Positions 6,830 through 9,595 of a stretch of DNA of 9,595 nt are shown here, piece by piece (positions within the stretch are counted from its first letter, which is position 1; every line of letters begins with the position of its first letter). This DNA is from an uncultured Bacteroidales bacterium. GTDB lineage: Bacteria; Bacteroidota; Bacteroidia; Bacteroidales; UBA932. Under the pieces are notes generated by a model. The model was not told where the DNA came from and searched no databases. It was given only the letters and a program-made list of their open reading frames with translations. The stretch covers positions 1 through 9,595 of the forward strand of contig CAJOMB010000083.1 of NCBI GenBank assembly GCA_905235615.1, read 5' to 3'. The position numbers and the translations under genes were made by a program.

Positions 6830-7426
6830 GTGTGCCTGCAGGCGGTGGTCATTACGCTCTTCCTGCTGCTGGGCGTGGCCCTGTATCAGTATGCGGGCCT
6901 TCATGACATTCCTTTTGCCAAGGGCGACGAGCTCTTCCCGGCCGTGGCCTGGAACGGCGGCCTGCCCAAAATCGTGGGCGTCCTCTTCCTGGTGGGCCTG
7001 GTGATGGCCGGCTTCCCGGCCGGCGGCAGCGCCCTTACCGCCCTTACCACCTCCTTCACCATCGACATCCTGGGAGGCAAGGACCGGAAGCGTACCTGGA
7101 TTCACAGCGGCATGGCTGTCCTGATGGCCCTGACCATCATCGTTTTCGGCCTGCTGAACGCTACCAGCGTCATCGACGCCGTGTACCGGCTGGCCTCCTA
7201 CACCTACGGGCCGCTGCTGGGCCTGTTCACCTTCGGCCTGTGCTTCAAGTGGAAGGTGAGAGACCGCTGGGTGCCCGTGGTGGCCATCCTGGCTCCCATC
7301 CTGTGCCTGGTACTGGACATGAATTCCGTTCAGTGGTTCAACGGTTATCATTTTAGCTATGAACTGCTGCTCATGAACGCCGTCTTCACCATCGTGGGCC
7401 TGCTGCTCATTGTCAAGAGGAAGTAA
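6830..7426 (+). CDS. Symporter C-terminal fragment
   Basis: The second frame yields up to 198 residues from a GTG at 6830, with about five or six hydrophobic helices and the SSS motif around GGSALTALTTSFTIDIL. The homologous sequence already begins before the GTG, at 6818, so this GTG is an artefact of the frameshift rather than a natural gene start. Confidence 0.65.
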   Translation: MCLQAVVITLFLLLGVALYQYAGLHDIPFAKGDELFPAVAWNGGLPKIVGVLFLVGLVMAGFPAGGSALTALTTSFTIDILGGKDRKRTWIHSGMAVLMALTIIVFGLLNATSVIDAVYRLASYTYGPLLGLFTFGLCFKWKVRDRWVPVVAILAPILCLVLDMNSVQWFNGYHFSYELLLMNAVFTIVGLLLIVKRK

Positions 7427-7459
7427 CCTGCCATTTTGTCAGAAAATCCGGAGCGGAAC

Positions 7460-7489
7460 GGAGATTGAAATATCTCCCGGCAAAGGAGA
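7460..7489 (+). promoter_or_regulatory. Leader of clpB with Shine-Dalgarno and competing hairpins
   Basis: AAAGGAG (7482-7488) is a strong Shine-Dalgarno match ending 9 bases before the ATG at 7498, uncommon in Bacteroidota, where start selection usually relies little on such sites. TCTCC (7473-7477) can pair with the SD bases GGAGA (7485-7489, 7-base loop). Alternatively the ATCTCC at 7472-7477 can pair with GGAGAT (7460-7465, 6-base loop). The two hairpins exclude each other. A regulatory role is inference. Confidence 0.35.
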
Positions 7490-7497
7490 CTGATAAA

Positions 7498-9595
7498 ATG
7501 AACGAGAACAACAATAGCAATTTTCTTCAGCGCTTTGCCATCAACCTCAATGAGCGGGCTGCGCAAGGCAAACTGGATCCGGTCATCGGCCGGGACGACG
7601 AAATCCGGCGTGTGCTGCAGATACTTTCGCGGCGCACCAAGAACAACCCTATCCTGGTGGGCGAGCCCGGCGTGGGCAAGACCGCCATCTCGGAAGGCAT
7701 TGCCCAGAACATCGTGAACGGGCAGGTGCCGGAAAACCTGAAATCCAAGAAAGTATATTCCCTGGATATGGGTTCCCTTATCGCGGGCGCCAAATATCAA
7801 GGAGAATTCGAAGAGCGTCTGAAAGGCGTGGTGAAGGAAGTGGTGGACAGCGCCGGTGAGATTATCCTTTTCATCGACGAAATCCACACCCTGGTGGGTG
7901 CAGGCCGCTCTTCCGGCGCCATGGACGCTTCCAACATCCTCAAGCCGGCCCTGGCCCGCGGAGAGCTGCGCACCATCGGCTCCACCACCTTGGACGAGTA
8001 CCAGAAGTATTTTGAGGCCGACAAGGCCTTAGAGCGCCGTTTCCAGATGGTGATGGTGGACGAGCCCTCGCCGGCAGAATCCATCGCTATATTAAGAGGT
8101 CTGAAGGAGCGCTACGAGAACCACCACAAGGTGCGTATCGAGGACGACGCCCTCATCGCCGCCGTGAACCTGAGCCACCGTTACATCACCAGCCGTTTCC
8201 TCCCGGACAAGGCCATCGACCTGGTGGACGAGGCCGCCTCCAAGCTGCGTTTGGAGATGAATTCCGTGCCGGAGCCCATCGACACCCTCAATTCGGCCAT
8301 CCGCCAGAAGGAAATTGAGCGGGAGGCCATCAAACGCGAGGGTGTAGGAACCAAGATGGAGAAGTTGGAGGCCGAGCTGAAGGAGCTCCAGGGGAAGCGC
8401 GATGCCCTGATGAAGCGCTGGAACGAGGAAAAGGAGATTCTGGGCGGCCTGCAGACCGCCCGGCAGGAGCTGGAAGACCTGAATCTGCAGGCCAGGACGG
8501 CGGAGCGGAGCGGGGACTATGCCACCGTGGCGGAGATTCGTTACGGCAAGATGGCGCAGACGCAGAAGCGCATCGACGAGCTCACCGCCAAGGCGGAAGC
8601 CATCCAGGATCCCATTGTAACCGAGGCGGTTACCCCCGAGGACATTGCCGAGGTGGTGGCCAAATGGACCGGCATCCCCGTGAAACGGATGCTGGAAAGC
8701 GAGAAGGAGAAGCTCCTCCGGATGGAAAGCGAGCTGCACAAGCGCGTGGTGGGCCAGGATGAGGCCATCCGGGCCGTGGCCGACGCCGTGCGCCGCAACC
8801 GGGCGGGCCTTTCGAACGAGAAGCGCCCCATCGGCTCCTTCCTCTTTATGGGTACCACCGGCGTGGGCAAGACGGAGCTGGCCAAGGCGCTGGCGGAGTT
8901 CCTGTTCAACGACGAGAACATGATGACACGTATCGACATGAGCGAATACCAGGAACGGCATACCGTCTCCCGTCTGGTGGGAGCGCCTCCGGGATACGTG
9001 GGCTATGACGAAGGCGGTCAGCTCACCGAGGCCGTGCGTCGCAAACCCTACAGCGTCGTGCTCCTGGACGAGATTGAAAAAGCCCATCCGGACGTGTTCA
9101 ACGTGCTCCTGCAGGTGCTGGATGACGGTCGCCTCACGGACAACAAGGGCCGCACGGTGGACTTCAAGAATACCATTCTGATCATGACCTCCAACGCCGG
9201 GGCCGACATTATCCAGTCCTACATGGAGAAACTCCCCGAGGTGGACGGCCTGGACGTGCAGGCCATCGCCACCCGCCGGAGCCTCCTGAATGAATGTTCC
9301 GCCAAGGTGCTGGACGTGCTCAAGATGACCGTCCGCCCCGAGTTCCTGAACCGGATTGACGAGATTATCATGTTCGACCCCCTCACCAAGGCCGATATCC
9401 GCGACATCCTGCACATCCAGGAAGAGGAACTGAGCCGCAAGCTGTCCGACAGCGGCATCACACTGGAATTCACCCCCGCCTTCGAGGACCACATGGTGCA
9501 GAACGGCTACGACCCCGCCTACGGCGCCCGTCCCGTCAAACGCCTGATGCAGCGGGAGCTGGTGAACCTCCTGGCCCAGAAGATCCTGGAGGGCA
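7498..9595 (+). CDS. clpB: ClpB-type AAA+ disaggregase lacking the N-domain (3' end beyond window)
   Basis: ClpB is a hexameric ATP-driven disaggregase that works with DnaK in the cytoplasm after heat or other stress. The visible 699 residues hold AAA-1 with Walker A GEPGVGKT (55-62), pore loop KYQGEFEE (99-106) and Walker B ILFIDE (123-128). Then comes the long coiled-coil middle domain that distinguishes ClpB (about 250-380, with GDYATVAEIRYGKM from 339). AAA-2 has Walker A GTTGVGKT (452-459), pore loop GYVG (499-502) and Walker B VVLLDE (520-525), then RPEFLNRIDEI and the sensor-2 GARPVKR. There is no ClpP-binding IGF/LGF loop, arguing against ClpA/ClpC. The usual Clp_N domain of about 150 residues is absent: the ATG at 7498 leads straight into RFAINLNERA, the linker before AAA-1, and the bases upstream encode nothing like Clp_N. 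No stop is seen; perhaps 20 residues are missing. Confidence 0.93.
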   Translation, partial: MNENNNSNFLQRFAINLNERAAQGKLDPVIGRDDEIRRVLQILSRRTKNNPILVGEPGVGKTAISEGIAQNIVNGQVPENLKSKKVYSLDMGSLIAGAKYQGEFEERLKGVVKEVVDSAGEIILFIDEIHTLVGAGRSSGAMDASNILKPALARGELRTIGSTTLDEYQKYFEADKALERRFQMVMVDEPSPAESIAILRGLKERYENHHKVRIEDDALIAAVNLSHRYITSRFLPDKAIDLVDEAASKLRLEMNSVPEPIDTLNSAIRQKEIEREAIKREGVGTKMEKLEAELKELQGKRDALMKRWNEEKEILGGLQTARQELEDLNLQARTAERSGDYATVAEIRYGKMAQTQKRIDELTAKAEAIQDPIVTEAVTPEDIAEVVAKWTGIPVKRMLESEKEKLLRMESELHKRVVGQDEAIRAVADAVRRNRAGLSNEKRPIGSFLFMGTTGVGKTELAKALAEFLFNDENMMTRIDMSEYQERHTVSRLVGAPPGYVGYDEGGQLTEAVRRKPYSVVLLDEIEKAHPDVFNVLLQVLDDGRLTDNKGRTVDFKNTILIMTSNAGADIIQSYMEKLPEVDGLDVQAIATRRSLLNECSAKVLDVLKMTVRPEFLNRIDEIIMFDPLTKADIRDILHIQEEELSRKLSDSGITLEFTPAFEDHMVQNGYDPAYGARPVKRLMQRELVNLLAQKILEG

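Larger units (their letters stand above)
6105..7426 (+). pseudogene. Sodium:solute symporter (SSS family), frameshifted
   Basis: Together the two frames encode one SSS-family secondary transporter of the LeuT fold, which couples Na+ entry to uptake of a small solute across the inner membrane. The substrate is not predictable. Family marks are SGVTFVSVPGMVG (29-41), SVYEYLDKRFG, TGAWFFFISKILGASARLYL, VRGGVKAVIGMDIFKT, TGLDQDMMQR, and in the second frame GGSALTALTTSFTIDILGG and SVIDAVYRLASYTYGPLLGL. Frame 1 ends with TGA at 6819-6821. Matching sequence resumes at once in the -1 frame (CTG ATT GTT TCC from 6818), so restoring one C gives about 440 residues without a break. The product also starts directly at the helix bearing SGVTF: the extra N-terminal helix that normally precedes it is absent. 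Whether the break is genuine or a sequencing/assembly error cannot be told from the sequence alone. Confidence 0.85.

Noticed and set aside
8092..9492. 466-codon open frame on the minus strand opposite clpB
   Set aside because: It is the shadow of highly conserved ClpB coding sequence, with the same His/Gly/Val-rich composition as other antisense frames here.

Overview
The window looks like chromosomal, mostly housekeeping DNA from a Bacteroidota bacterium, most likely a gut-type member of the Bacteroidales with a fairly high GC content. The evidence is the protein content: a SecG with the LQNGK motif and a long C-terminal tail, an LptE-type lipoprotein of the Bacteroides kind, an OmpA-like/TPR lipoprotein that I know from Bacteroides and relatives, and a Bacteroidetes-type sodium:solute symporter and ClpB. 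TAnnTTTG promoter elements of the kind used by the Bacteroidota primary sigma factor sit in the AT-rich gaps. I cannot name a genus. I see no rRNA, tRNA, CRISPR array, insertion sequence or phage gene. No stretch without a gene exceeds about 75 bases.

Layout. (1) Positions 50-910, plus strand: a secreted, probably outer-membrane, protein of unknown function. It converges on the next operon across a strong bidirectional hairpin terminator (914-937). (2) Positions 3616-944, minus strand: a four-gene operon in the order sigma-54-type regulator, lptE-like lipoprotein, TPR-like protein, secG. The first three genes overlap by 4 and 7 bases, and a 14-base gap precedes secG. The common theme is the cell envelope: LPS delivery and Sec export under a Fis-type regulator. 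(3) A 72-base divergent promoter region (3617-3688) holds one -7 element for each direction. (4) Positions 3689-7426, plus strand: an OmpA-like/TPR lipoprotein, a membrane-anchored LytTR regulator and a sodium:solute symporter. They are packed with a 3-base (or 24-base) gap and then an 8-base overlap, so probably co-transcribed. The symporter reading frame is broken by what looks like one missing C near 6818, and it also lacks the usual first membrane helix. (5) From 7498 to the window edge, plus strand: a ClpB-type disaggregase that starts directly at the first AAA+ region and has no N-terminal Clp_N domain. Its stop codon lies outside the window. Its short leader contains mutually exclusive hairpins around a strong Shine-Dalgarno sequence.

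I did not find a clearly new multi-gene system. The points most worth a second look are the N-domain-less ClpB with its switch-like leader, the shortened and frameshifted transporter coupled to a membrane LytTR regulator, and the receiver-less sigma-54 activator with a GSFTGA loop heading an envelope operon.
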